A stretch of DNA of 38,076 bases from an uncultured Desulfobacterales bacterium (GCA_937998305.1 CALLDL010000067.1:1-38076), one strand, 5' to 3'; positions 25,213-33,504 are shown, counted from the stretch's first letter. Made by a program: numbers and translations. The notes: generated by a model from the letters alone, not told the origin.

Positions 25213-26013
25213 ATGAAAAAGACTGGCTTTATTTTATCACTTGCATTCTTATTGATACTTGCTTTTGCAGTCGCTGGAACAGCAGGCACTGTCTTGGATC
25301 GTATACAGAAAAAAGGAGAACTGATTGTAGGTATCACCGGTAGTCAACCTCCTTTGAATGCTACAACCAAAGACGGTAAAATTATCGGTCTCGATGCCGA
25401 TATTGCAACGATGATCGCAAAAAATATGAAAGTAAAAATAAAATTTGCTCCCATGTCATTTTCTAAACTGCTTCCGGCCCTTGAAGCCGGTCAGGTGGAC
25501 ATGGTTATTTCCGGGATGACCATGACCCCGGAACGTAATCTGAAAGTGGCCTATGTCGGGCCTTATTATATTTCAGGCAAGGGTGTTCTGACCAAGGGAA
25601 AGAATATTGCCTCCTTGCAGGATCCCAACGGCCTGAACAAGCCGGAATTTAAAGTGGCTGCACTAGAGAACTCAACCAGTAAAATGTTTGTCGAAAAGGC
25701 CATTTCGAAAGCTACACTCGTAACCACCGAGTCTTATCAAAAGGCAATAGACTTGCTTTTTCAAAACAAGATTGATGCCCTGATTGCCGACTATCCTTTC
25801 TGTGCCTTTTCAGCCTTTCGTTACCGTGATAAAGGGCTGATTGCCGGAGAGGCGCGTCTTACATTTGAACCATTGGGGATTGCCTTGCCCGAGGATACCC
25901 TGTTGATCAATTGGATGCAAAATTTTATGGGCATGCTCGAAGGTAGCGGGAGCCTGAAAGGGCTGACCAAGCGTTGGTTTCAAGACGGTTCCTGGGTTAA
26001 AGAGCTTCCCTAA
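25213..26013 (+). CDS. Amino acid ABC transporter substrate-binding protein (family 3)
   Basis: A 266-residue periplasmic protein of the extracellular solute-binding family 3. The signal peptide (MKKTGFILSLAFLLILAFAV) ends near AGTAG; the mature part has ELIVGITGSQPPL, GLDADIATMIAKNM, LLPALEAGQVDMVISGMTMTPER and DALIADYPF, all canonical. The ATG at 25213 follows gagaggag; an upstream in-frame ATG at 25195 overlaps the ribosome site. No permease or ATPase follows, so it is a stand-alone gene ended by a terminator. Confidence 0.9.
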   Translation: MKKTGFILSLAFLLILAFAVAGTAGTVLDRIQKKGELIVGITGSQPPLNATTKDGKIIGLDADIATMIAKNMKVKIKFAPMSFSKLLPALEAGQVDMVISGMTMTPERNLKVAYVGPYYISGKGVLTKGKNIASLQDPNGLNKPEFKVAALENSTSKMFVEKAISKATLVTTESYQKAIDLLFQNKIDALIADYPFCAFSAFRYRDKGLIAGEARLTFEPLGIALPEDTLLINWMQNFMGMLEGSGSLKGLTKRWFQDGSWVKELP

Positions 26014-26066
26014 TAGGTGATCTGAAATAAAGGGTGTGAAACCTGAGTTATAATAATAAAAAAGCG

Positions 26067-26097
26067 AAGGCAGAGCCGGCTAAGGTTCTGCCTTTTT
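26067..26097. terminator. Bidirectional rho-independent terminator
   Basis: An 11-bp stem aaggcagagcc / ggttctgcctt (one G-U pair) flanked by A- and T-rich tracts, placed between the convergent solute-binding and sirtuin genes. Confidence 0.8.
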
Positions 26098-26109
26098 CGT
26101 CCAGAAACG

Positions 26110-26940
26110 TTATTTTATGGCGGCTTTGAACCGTTGCAAAATGTCCGGTAAAATTTCGCCGCTGGGCTGCTTGATGAAAAAGCCTTGTCGGCTGTTTAAG
26201 GCGATGTTTGAAAATGGGTTCTTTTCGATATTGATATCAATAATGATACCGTTGCGATTTTTTACGTCCCATACCACTTGATTTGGGAGACTGGTGGCCC
26301 CCGAGGTTCCAACCACCACCAAGAGATTGGTTTCTTCGGCAACTTTCAAGGCACTGTGGTACCGGTAATAATGCTCGTTATACATTTCATCAAACCAGAG
26401 AACATGGGGCCTGGTCAGGCTGCCGCAATAGGGGCACATGAGCAATTGGCGGTCTGTTTCTGTTAAGGTTTCATTTTTTTCTCTGCCGGCTAAATTTTTA
26501 GGTATTGGAAAAATTTTTCTTTTGCACTCATCGGCACAGCGCATGAAAAAAACATTCCCGTGAATTTGAAATGTTTTTACAAAGCTGTTTCCGGCCCGAA
26601 GGTGTAAATTGTCCACATTCTGGGTGATCAGTGTGAAACGGTCTTTAAAAAGCGTTTCCATTTCAACCAGGGCATGGTGGCCTGGATTCGGTTGGGCCTT
26701 TTTACAGACATTGATTCGATACAGATACCATTTCCATACCTCTTCGGGTTTCTGCCTAAACATCCTGTAAGTCGCCATTTCCTGAGGCTGATATTCATTT
26801 GAACCGATGGTCCAGTATCCTTCAGGACCCCGAAAAGTGGGGATATTGCTTTCTGCAGAGATGCCGGCGCCGGTTAAGATGGTGAGGCGTCCTGATCCTT
26901 TTGCGAAATCCTGCAAGATTTTTTCAAGATGTCTATCCAA
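26110..26940 (-). CDS. cobB: Sir2-family NAD-dependent protein deacylase
   Basis: A 276-residue sirtuin that removes acyl groups from lysines, using NAD and releasing nicotinamide. GAGIS (24-28), FRGPEGYW, TQNVDNLH (106-113) and the catalytic His127 (QIHGNV) are intact. Zinc ligands are C135, C139, C169 and C172, with an insertion of about 15 residues between the pairs. WFDEMYNEHYY is a variation of the usual WFGE loop. The function is clear; the acyl preference is not. Confidence 0.92.
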   Translation of the reverse strand: MDRHLEKILQDFAKGSGRLTILTGAGISAESNIPTFRGPEGYWTIGSNEYQPQEMATYRMFRQKPEEVWKWYLYRINVCKKAQPNPGHHALVEMETLFKDRFTLITQNVDNLHLRAGNSFVKTFQIHGNVFFMRCADECKRKIFPIPKNLAGREKNETLTETDRQLLMCPYCGSLTRPHVLWFDEMYNEHYYRYHSALKVAEETNLLVVVGTSGATSLPNQVVWDVKNRNGIIIDINIEKNPFSNIALNSRQGFFIKQPSGEILPDILQRFKAAIK

Positions 26941-26983
26941 CGTATTTTGTCCTTATTTTGAAGCATATTATAGCCTTTCTCAG

Positions 26984-27193
26984 ACCTAAGCTGAGCGTTT
27001 CAAATTTTTGAAGTGGGCAATTTAACCATATTTTTAAGGCATTCTGATATTTTGAATGTCAATAATTTGAAACCCTTCGGGATTTCCAATTTCACCGCAT
27101 CTACTGCGTCAGATGCCGTTCCGCATAGATGACTATAGCGAAACAACATCTTCCTTGTATCTACGGCAAACTTGAAAATCGCTCAACTTAGGT
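26984..27193 (-). repeat. Inverted-repeat element, family A, copy 3 (inverted)
   Basis: A 210-bp element with termini acctaagctgagcg (26984-26997) and cgctcaacttaggt (27180-27193). Its right half matches copy 2 (caccgcatctactgcgtcag, cggcaaacttgaaaatcgctcaa), and atttgaaacccttcgggat is the reverse complement of the motif in copy 1. It separates the upstream end of the sirtuin gene from the 3' end of the HDOD gene. Confidence 0.85.
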
Positions 27194-27285
27194 CAGAGTA
27201 ACAGTCCGTTTATTGAAATTGTGACCGTAAGAAATTCGATCGGAACATATTTTTGGGGACTGCTATAAAACGCGTGGATAAAAAA

Positions 27286-28743
27286 TTATTTTTTAGAATT
27301 TTCAAAAGCCTGTCCGACGTATATAACAATCTGTTGAAACCAGGCAATCTCTTTTTCCGAGAAAGAAATATCGTTGGTTCTGGCGATGAAATATGCTCCG
27401 ATGACAAGATCCATGGTCATGATGGGAGAGATCATTGCAGTTTTGAAATGCGATTGGTTTTTAAAAAGGGAAATCTGAAAGGATCTTTCGGTAAGATCAA
27501 AAACCGCTGTTTCCTTATTATTTATGGATTTTACAATGGGTGAGTTGTTATCTATCATACTGATTTTTAAATCTTCGGCTTCCAAACGGTTATTGTGACC
27601 TGCATAAAATCTTCCGATCATCATTGTTTTTGATGTATTAAAAAATGCTGTAAATATTTCTGTTCCAATGAGACAGCGGTACAGCGCTTCTTGAGCAAGC
27701 ATTAATACCTGGTTGATTTCAGTACTTTTGCGGCAGGCAATCATCAGATCCGTCAGAAACTGACCGATAAGCGAATCCGGGTCTTCAGGCTTTTCTTCTT
27801 CGGTCAATGCATCTCCAAAGGTGACTTTCCCGGCAATTTGGGCTGGGTTCCCTTTTCCCCATTCAAGAGCCTTGACCATCATGTCAACATCGTCTTTTTC
27901 CAGATTAAAGAATCTTGCAACATTTGCATCCTGTTCACAGGTATCTTTGATAAAATCTGAAATGCTAAATTCATTGGTTCCAAGTATTTTTTTTATGCGA
28001 GCCTCGGTTTTTCCCATGGCCTTTTCTCCGCCAAGGTTATTGCTGAACAGCATATTTGAAATATGACCGGACTCTCGTATCAAGGCTATTAAGGGATCGC
28101 TATCGTCATCATCGTTTCGGAGTACTTTGGCGACTTTGTCGGGAAGGTTGTAAATGTTTGTCAATGCGTTACAAATTTCATCATATTCAACACCGAACAC
28201 TTCCTTACAGGCTTTATTGTTTGAAATATTGTTACCTGAAATCAATTTTTCCATTTCTTTGAAATTTTTAGGAAATGTATTTGCCAGTGCCAGCCAGGGA
28301 AGCCGATAAAGCAGGCCGGCGATAAATATTTCTTCGGGATTATCAGTCTTGTTTTTCGCTGCCAGAGAACTGGCAAGGGCTCCGGAAAAATATGAACTGG
28401 CATAAAGCTGACCCAGCTGCTGCGTCTTGGCTGTTTTCATTGTTTGATTGAACATGGACAGTCCCAGTGCCAGGGAACGAACTTTTTCAAACCCTAAAAA
28501 CGTGACTGCATAGGTGACGGTTTTAATGGGATAGCGTGGCCGGTACATCACCGAGTTGGCAGTTGCCAGGATATTCGAGGTTAAGCCGCAATCCCTCATG
28601 ATTACAGTGGCAAGATCAACTGAACGAGTATGGGATTGATTTGTAATTTGTGTAATTGCCTGAACATTTTCATTGATTGCAGGGAGATTCCCTTTGCTTC
28701 GCATTTCTTCGATCAGTTCTTGTGTCTTTAAGTTATCGGTCAT
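27286..28743 (-). CDS. HDOD-domain protein with C-terminal GAF-like domain
   Basis: A 485-residue cytoplasmic protein. Residues about 15-215 form an HDOD domain (LPAINENVQAITQI, VIMRDCGLTSNILATANS, TYAVTFLGFEKVRSLAL, FIAGLLYRLP), a catalytically inactive HD relative common in signalling proteins. About 330-480 look like a GAF domain (NQVLMLAQEALYRCLIGTE ... GAYFIARTNDISFSEKEIAWF). This domain pair occurs widely in Desulfobacterota regulators. The partner is unknown; no kinase or receiver gene is adjacent. Confidence 0.82.
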   Translation of the reverse strand: MTDNLKTQELIEEMRSKGNLPAINENVQAITQITNQSHTRSVDLATVIMRDCGLTSNILATANSVMYRPRYPIKTVTYAVTFLGFEKVRSLALGLSMFNQTMKTAKTQQLGQLYASSYFSGALASSLAAKNKTDNPEEIFIAGLLYRLPWLALANTFPKNFKEMEKLISGNNISNNKACKEVFGVEYDEICNALTNIYNLPDKVAKVLRNDDDDSDPLIALIRESGHISNMLFSNNLGGEKAMGKTEARIKKILGTNEFSISDFIKDTCEQDANVARFFNLEKDDVDMMVKALEWGKGNPAQIAGKVTFGDALTEEEKPEDPDSLIGQFLTDLMIACRKSTEINQVLMLAQEALYRCLIGTEIFTAFFNTSKTMMIGRFYAGHNNRLEAEDLKISMIDNNSPIVKSINNKETAVFDLTERSFQISLFKNQSHFKTAMISPIMTMDLVIGAYFIARTNDISFSEKEIAWFQQIVIYVGQAFENSKK

Positions 28744-29149
28744 AAAAAATCCTTATAATATATTCTTGATCAGAATTTGTTGTTGGCTGAAAATTAAGGG
28801 TGCGAAATTTGAATAAATAAGCTCAAAATAAATTTTCCCGGAAACGAAAGCCGCTTCTCTCGGGCATTGCAACAAAATAGTATTTCTAAAAACATTATAA
28901 AAAGCGAAAAACTTTAAATCATTAATACCCCTTTTTATATATCGGTCTTTTTTAAAAAAACTTAACAAAACAAATGATATCTGTATTTGGGTGAGCGTAT
29001 TGTTAACTGTCTAATATTGCATTAAATTATAAAGATATCATTGGGATGAATGATAATTCTTTGTGAAACGTTCAAGCCGAACAATTTTATTGCAGTTTGA
29101 CGAATATAACCCTATTATTGACTAAAAAAATCAGAAGGAACTTAAACGC
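28744..29149. other. Gene-free A/T-rich spacer between divergent HDOD and mpl genes
   Basis: About 400 bases without a credible gene; short frames present lack ribosome sites and look compositionally random. The last 30 bases hold the mpl ribosome site (agaaggaac). I see no clear repeat or hairpin. Confidence 0.5.
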
Positions 29150-30571
29150 ATGGATTTAAGCAAAAATCGAGTTCCCGATCCTGTAAAAAGCATACACATG
29201 ATTGCCATATGCGGCACCGGAATGGGAGCGCTGGCCAGTATGCTCAAGGATATGGGTTTTGAAATAACAGGTTCGGACCAGAAGGTATATCCACCCATGA
29301 GCGAATTTCTTTCAAGCAAGGATATCGAGGTTACAGAGGGATTTAGTGAAAAAAATGTTGCATACGCCCCGGATTTGGTTATTGTTGGAAACGCCGTGTC
29401 AAAGGAAAATCCTGAGGTTGTTGGAATGAATCAAATAGGACTTGATTTCTGTTCCATGCCCCAGGCGGTGAACCGATTTATAGCATCCGACAAAAAGCCC
29501 CTGGTCATTACCGGCACTCACGGAAAGACCACCACTTCTTCAATTTTAGCTTGGATTCTGTATGAAGCCGGGTTGGATCCAACCTTCATGATCGGCGGGA
29601 TTTTAAAAAACTTTGAAAGCAATTATCGCCTGGGAAGCGGTGAGCACATGGTCATCGAGGGCGATGAATACGATACGGCATTTTTTGATAAAGGAGCAAA
29701 GTTTCTGCATTATGACCCATCAATAGCCATATTGACAGGTGTCGAATTTGATCATGCGGATATTTTCACAGATATTCAGCATGTAAAACAAGCCTTTGAT
29801 GTTTTTATCACCGGTATCTCACCTCAAAATACGCTCGTTGCATTTGACGGGGATAAAAATGTTTCTGATCTCGTCCACGGAAAATCCTGCCAAATCGTTA
29901 AATACGGTCGAAATGCCGACTCGGTTTGGCGACTGGGTTCCGTCGGCATTCAACAGCCGTGGACTTTTTTTGATGTTTTAAAGCATGATACGGTTTTCGG
30001 AAATTTCAAGACACGGCTGGTGGGAGAACACAACCTGCTGAATGCTTTGTCCGCCATTGCCGTTGCAGACACGCTAACGATACCGGTGAAAGCCATTGCA
30101 AGGGCGTTTGAATCGTTTGAGGGTGTCAAGCGGCGCCAGGAAGTACGTGGCGAAAAATCCGGTATAACGGTCATGGACGATTTTGCTCACCATCCTACGG
30201 CGGTGCGTGAGACTCTCCGGGCGGTCAAACCGTTTTATCCAAATGGACGTCTCATTGCCGTGTTCGAGCCTCGAACCAATTCCAGTATGCGCAATATTTT
30301 TCAAAACATCTATCCCCTCTCATTCGATGGTGCAGACATTATCTGCATTCGCCAGCCCTCACTTTTGGCTAAAATCCCGCCTGAAGAACGTTTTTCTTCT
30401 CAGCAACTTGTGAATGATCTCAAACGTCAAGGCAAGGATGCGCACTATTTTCCGGATACGGATGAGATTATTGATTTTCTTGTCACAAAAGGAAAATCCG
30501 GGGATCTTGTCCTTGTCATGTCAAATGGTGGCTTTGACAACATTCACGAAAGGCTATTGAAATCTTTATGA
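29150..30571 (+). CDS. mpl: UDP-N-acetylmuramate:L-alanyl-gamma-D-glutamyl-meso-diaminopimelate ligase
   Basis: This is a peptidoglycan-recycling enzyme joining the recovered tripeptide to UDP-MurNAc. The 473-residue protein has the Mur-ligase N-terminal ICGTGMGALASMLKDMG, the ATP site GTHGKTTTS (122-130), EGDEYDTAFFDKGAKFLHY, FDHADIF and the C-terminal domain FAHHPTAVRETL and FEPRTNSSMRN typical of Mpl rather than MurC. The C-terminus NGGFDNIHERLL is repeated at 33581-33616, which marks this gene as the integration target of a decayed mobile element that begins right after the stop. Confidence 0.95.
   Translation: MDLSKNRVPDPVKSIHMIAICGTGMGALASMLKDMGFEITGSDQKVYPPMSEFLSSKDIEVTEGFSEKNVAYAPDLVIVGNAVSKENPEVVGMNQIGLDFCSMPQAVNRFIASDKKPLVITGTHGKTTTSSILAWILYEAGLDPTFMIGGILKNFESNYRLGSGEHMVIEGDEYDTAFFDKGAKFLHYDPSIAILTGVEFDHADIFTDIQHVKQAFDVFITGISPQNTLVAFDGDKNVSDLVHGKSCQIVKYGRNADSVWRLGSVGIQQPWTFFDVLKHDTVFGNFKTRLVGEHNLLNALSAIAVADTLTIPVKAIARAFESFEGVKRRQEVRGEKSGITVMDDFAHHPTAVRETLRAVKPFYPNGRLIAVFEPRTNSSMRNIFQNIYPLSFDGADIICIRQPSLLAKIPPEERFSSQQLVNDLKRQGKDAHYFPDTDEIIDFLVTKGKSGDLVLVMSNGGFDNIHERLLKSL
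30522..30556 (+). other. Candidate left attachment site (attL) in the mpl 3' end
   Basis: The 17-base core ggctttgacaacattca (30530-30546) is identical to 33587-33603, within a longer stretch that matches at codon level. It lies at the end of mpl, next to the integrase remnant, as in many tyrosine-recombinase islands. Confidence 0.65.
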
Positions 30572-30589
30572 ATATTGTTGTGGAGTCGT

Positions 30590-31024
30590 TTATGGGTGCG
30601 TATCGGGTGCAGATGGGTGCAGATTGTCAAGCTCGTCAACTTCCGATTTAAACTGTCCGGGCATCCAATGAGCATATTTCTTGTCAAAAGATGATTTCAA
30701 ATCTTTTCGCTTAATCTCATTAACAGGCATTGTTCCGAAATAAGGTAATATGTGATTGTTCAGGTTGTTCAGATAATTTTCCCGTGTTGACTCTTTCCGG
30801 TCGTGAGGCAATGAAAGCCACATCTTTGCATGCTCTTTGAAAGTAGGCGCTGGCTTTGGATCATCAAAACCAAACTCCCAAAGCTGAAGCTTTGCCCGGA
30901 TCGTGCTGGCCACGGCGGCCTTCTTATCACCCACCTTCCGGGATGTTCTTTTCCCATTGTGGGATATGAGCACCCACCAGGGGTTTCCCTTGCCGTTAGT
31001 TTTTTGTCTGACTCTTACTCCCAT
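30590..31024 (-). pseudogene. Tyrosine recombinase (integrase) with internal deletion
   Basis: A 144-residue protein (ATG 31024 with gaggga upstream). The N-terminus (GVRVRQKTNGKGNPWWVLIS) is an arm-binding-like region and TFKEHAKMWL ... TRENYLNNLNNHILPYFG ... VNEIKRKDL is the core-binding SAM-like domain. It then jumps directly to YAHWMPGQFKSEVDELDNL, which resembles the segment with the nucleophilic Tyr and the C-terminal tail of full-length integrases (about 380-400 residues). The catalytic Arg and His-x-x-Arg part is missing, so it must be inactive. It ends 18 bases from the mpl stop. Confidence 0.75.
30594..30620 (+). repeat. Candidate integrase arm-type sites, left end
   Basis: Three direct copies of GGGTGC (30594, 30605, 30615) spaced 10-11 bases apart, one helical turn. 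They partly overlap the end of the integrase remnant. Two equally spaced copies occur at the right end (33488, 33499). Confidence 0.4.
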
Positions 31025-31182
31025 AGTTCCCTCAATGTTCTCCCTGTTGTTTATCCACAAGCAGGTGGTAAGGGACACCATTTTTCAACCTGCAGCACCT
31101 AGCCCGTGGGTTCATTCTTAAACTATCTGATATGGAATAATACTTGACATCCTATAATGTGGTAGTTATGGGTATTAATAAG

Positions 31183-31293
31183 TGGAACCCTTGGAAAACC
31201 CAAACTCTTGCGGATGGCAATCCAGGCACAGAGCCGAGGCGACGTTCTGTAATCCCATTGCAAAACTCAACCTCTTCCAGGGGTTTCCTTTTT
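31183..31293 (+). ncRNA. Candidate structured small RNA in the mobile-element remnant
   Basis: The ends tggaacccttggaa (31183-31196) and ttccaggggtttcc (31275-31288) pair over about 13 bp with one bulge. Between them are two smaller hairpins (ttgc/gcaa near 31209; acaga/tctgt about 31229-31253), and a T5 run follows directly. TTGACA at 31144 could be its -35 box. The multi-stem shape with a terminator-like closing stem recalls phage c4-type antisense RNAs, but I cannot confirm the family. Confidence 0.4.
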
Positions 31294-31442
31294 GCTCGAA
31301 AGCTGGTCCTCTCGCCCTGTTTAAAAACATCTTGACATATCACTTTGTGGCATTGTTTGTGTTAAGATTTTGAGTACATTTGCCGATATCTTAAAAGAGG
31401 GATGGGGATTCTTATTTCCTTCTCTTTTTATTCCCCTTGATT

Positions 31443-31490
31443 AACTCCCGACGGTTGTGGGAGGCTACCTTTTGCTTTCGGGGGTTTTTT
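31443..31490 (+). terminator. Terminator/attenuator-like hairpins before the RHH gene
   Basis: aactcccga (31443-31451) can pair with tcgggggtt (31478-31486), followed by TTTT, as a rho-independent terminator. A competing hairpin, ctccc (31445-31449) with gggag (31459-31463), uses the same left arm, so the two are mutually exclusive. The RHH gene starts 37 bases later. Confidence 0.4.
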
Positions 31491-31526
31491 ATTGCAATAT
31501 GACTTGATGTATTTTATTAAAGCTGT

Positions 31527-31685
31527 ATGGAAAAGAAACACGTCACATTTCGGGTTGAACCTGCTATTATTAAAAAACTCAAATTTCTTGCTGTCGAAAA
31601 GGATAGAACACTCACCGATCTTTTCCTTGAAGCTATCCAAGATTTGCTCAAAAAGTACGAAAAGAAAGATAAAAATAACCTGTAA
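31527..31685 (+). CDS. Small ribbon-helix-helix DNA-binding protein
   Basis: A 52-residue protein. EKKHVTFRVEPAIIKKLKFL gives the short beta strand and first helix of a MetJ/Arc-type ribbon-helix-helix fold, followed by DRTLTDLFLEAIQDLLKKY as the second helix; the tail is lysine-rich. Such proteins act as dimeric repressors, antitoxins or partition proteins. No toxin frame follows. It is followed by a terminator at 31717. It has no obvious strong ribosome site. The mobile-element location suggests a plasmid or phage regulator (inference). Confidence 0.65.
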   Translation: MEKKHVTFRVEPAIIKKLKFLAVEKDRTLTDLFLEAIQDLLKKYEKKDKNNL

Positions 31686-31716
31686 CCGAGAGGTTGATAT
31701 GGACTGAATATTAAGG

Positions 31717-31749
31717 CCCCATTTCTCATAGAGGTGGGGTTTTGTTTTT
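31717..31749 (+). terminator. Rho-independent terminator after the RHH gene
   Basis: ccccatttctc and gaggtgggg form an imperfect stem, followed by TTTTGTTTTT. Confidence 0.65.
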
Positions 31750-31773
31750 GCATTGAACTAAGGAGGATGATTA

Positions 31774-32232
31774 ATGGGAAAATTTTATGTAGATGATACC
31801 AATCAAGTAACTATAATCTGTCCCAAATGCAAACTTGAGAAAAATATAGATGTGACGGATTTCAAGGATACTCATAAAAGGGTGAAGGCCAAATGCCGAT
31901 GTGGCGAAGTTTTTCGGCTCACTTTGGAATTTCGAAAGCATCACCGTAAGAAAGTCTGGCTCCATGGTGAATACTTTGTTCAGGGGAAAGATGAAAAAGG
32001 AGAAATAAACATTGAAGATATTTCACTGGGCGGAATCCGATTTGCAAGTCTTAAGCCACATTATATTTCCAGAAATGATACAGTTGAATTGAAATTTGCC
32101 TTAGACAATCCAATGAGAACGGAAATCCACACACCCGTCAAAATAAAATGGATCATCGATCACAATGTTGGTGGACAGTTCTTCGATCCAAAATCACTTG
32201 AAAAGGATTTGGGATTTTATCTACAAACATAA
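31774..32232 (+). CDS. PilZ-domain protein with N-terminal zinc ribbon
   Basis: A 152-residue protein. Cys17, Cys20, Cys41 and Cys43 (ICPKCK ... KCRCGE) form a likely zinc ribbon (residues 10-50). The rest is a PilZ domain with both c-di-GMP signature elements, RKHHR (54-58, R-x3-R) and EDISLGG (81-87, D-x-S-x2-G). It has a strong ribosome site (aaggagg). PilZ proteins bind c-di-GMP and alter motility or surface traits. It lies inside the mobile-element remnant, which makes it a possible cargo gene. Confidence 0.8.
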   Translation: MGKFYVDDTNQVTIICPKCKLEKNIDVTDFKDTHKRVKAKCRCGEVFRLTLEFRKHHRKKVWLHGEYFVQGKDEKGEINIEDISLGGIRFASLKPHYISRNDTVELKFALDNPMRTEIHTPVKIKWIIDHNVGGQFFDPKSLEKDLGFYLQT

Positions 32233-32869
32233 TTTGTTCTTGGGCAGAGACGTTTTGACAATTACAAAAATAGGATTCGCTTGATCTGAAGCCAGAAAAA
32301 TATGATATCTATATATCAATTGTTGTTGTGAATGTTGCAGATACTGCCAAGATAACACAACATTCGATTTCGATTATAAACCTTCATTTTTCGGAAATTG
32401 TAACTATAGGTACGAAGTCAATCATTCAATTTTATAACTTTAACAAGTTCTGTTTAATCAGTAATATAATAGCCATTCAAAGACCGCATCAAAACACTAC
32501 CTTAAACATCCTACGTATCTTCTTTTTCTCAATTTTTAAGGTAAAAACCAACATCTACACACAAATCACTTAAATACGTCTTTCAATAATAACCTATCTT
32601 TCTACTACTATATATTGTAATATATTTTTCTTGACATACAATATAGATTATATTATGCAGTTTTTAAAGGTCGATTGGCATAGCTATACCCTGAGTGAAT
32701 TATCAATCTCCCAAGATTTTTTTCTTTTTCCCTGATGAAATTATTTAAGAACTTTTTTAATAAGGAGGTCATGAAGTATATTGTCTGCTGATAGAAAGCC
32801 CTGAGAATAGATATGCTAAAGCGTTAAGATTAGAAGCCATGATTTGAAGATAAAAAGGAGAAATGAAAC
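32233..32869. other. A/T-rich spacer with one promoter module
   Basis: About 640 bases without a credible gene; the longest frame (32328-32573) has no ribosome site and low-complexity composition. It holds the palindrome-promoter module (32610-32659). A good ribosome site at 32762-32769 (aaggaggt) precedes only a six-codon frame ending TGATAG, perhaps a decayed gene start. Confidence 0.5.
32610..32659 (+). promoter_or_regulatory. Palindromic operator plus promoter (module copy 2)
   Basis: The perfect palindrome atatattgtaatatat (32610-32625), then five bases, then TTGACA (32631-32636), with TATTAT or TATGCA as possible -10. The same spacing and flanking bases (ttcttgacaYacaa) are seen at 17309-17358. 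Confidence 0.55.
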
Positions 32870-33223
32870 ATGAAAGACCACATTTTTATTTTTGCATTGG
32901 CTTTCGTTTTGTGGGCATGGATCAACCTTTTATTAAGGCGCAAAAAGAAACAAAACATAATTCAAAAAGAGATTAAAATACTTACTCTAAAAAGGTTTAA
33001 GAATAAAATTAAATCTGACGAAAAACAGAACCAGAACACTATGGTTCTTAAAAAGGCAACTATAAAAAATCTTAATGTGTTAGTGTTTGGACTTATTTTT
33101 TTGTGGTCATGTTTGACGTTTTATGATCTTTATAGGGATTTTTCATGGAAGGAAAATATTGATCAAATTAGATGGTTTCTGTTTAATGTGAAAATTAATC
33201 TATCTGCTGGCATCTATATTTAA
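32870..33223 (+). CDS. Small two-helix membrane protein, unknown
   Basis: A 117-residue protein. There is a hydrophobic segment near residues 5-22 (FIFALAFVLWAWINLLL), a long basic stretch (RRKKKQN ... DEKQNQ), and a second membrane segment near 70-88 (VLVFGLIFLWSCLTFYDLY). No family is recognised. The ATG follows aaaaaggag. It is A/T-rich like the surrounding mobile-element remnant and unlike the chromosomal genes on either side. Confidence 0.55.
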   Translation: MKDHIFIFALAFVLWAWINLLLRRKKKQNIIQKEIKILTLKRFKNKIKSDEKQNQNTMVLKKATIKNLNVLVFGLIFLWSCLTFYDLYRDFSWKENIDQIRWFLFNVKINLSAGIYI

Positions 33224-33460
33224 TTCTTTTTTTCTCTTGTTATAATCAATTAATGTTTAGTTTATAATCTCTATGAACAAAAGCATAGAAGTTTGCTTTA
33301 TATGCCTCAATAGACCCTTAAAAATTTACAATCCTGCCTCGAAATCTTCACCTTGAAAGTTTGAATATCTATGTATCAGTCATTTTGACAACGTTTCAAT
33401 TGGTTGTGATATCATACTCAAAATTTAACTGCCAAGCGGGAGAATATCTGCCCAACAATA

Positions 33461-33487
33461 AAAACCCGGCCTAATCGACCGGGTTTT
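33461..33487 (+). terminator. Rho-independent terminator near the right end of the element
   Basis: A 9-bp stem aaaacccgg / ccgggtttt with a nine-base loop, symmetrical enough to work in both directions. Confidence 0.65.
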
Positions 33488-33504
33488 GGGTGCATATAGG
33501 GTGC
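33488..33504 (+). repeat. Candidate integrase arm-type sites, right end
   Basis: Two direct GGGTGCAT copies (33488 and 33499) spaced 11 bases apart, similar to the three at 30594-30620. Confidence 0.35.

Noticed and set aside
31140-31343. Short frames of about 63 codons on both strands in the element.
   Set aside because: They overlap the structured-RNA candidate and show no ribosome site or protein-like composition.
32771-32794. Six-codon frame MKYIVC then TGA-TAG after a very good ribosome site, considered as a Sec-ended peptide or leader.
   Set aside because: A TAG directly follows the TGA and there is no SECIS-like hairpin; more likely a decayed gene start.
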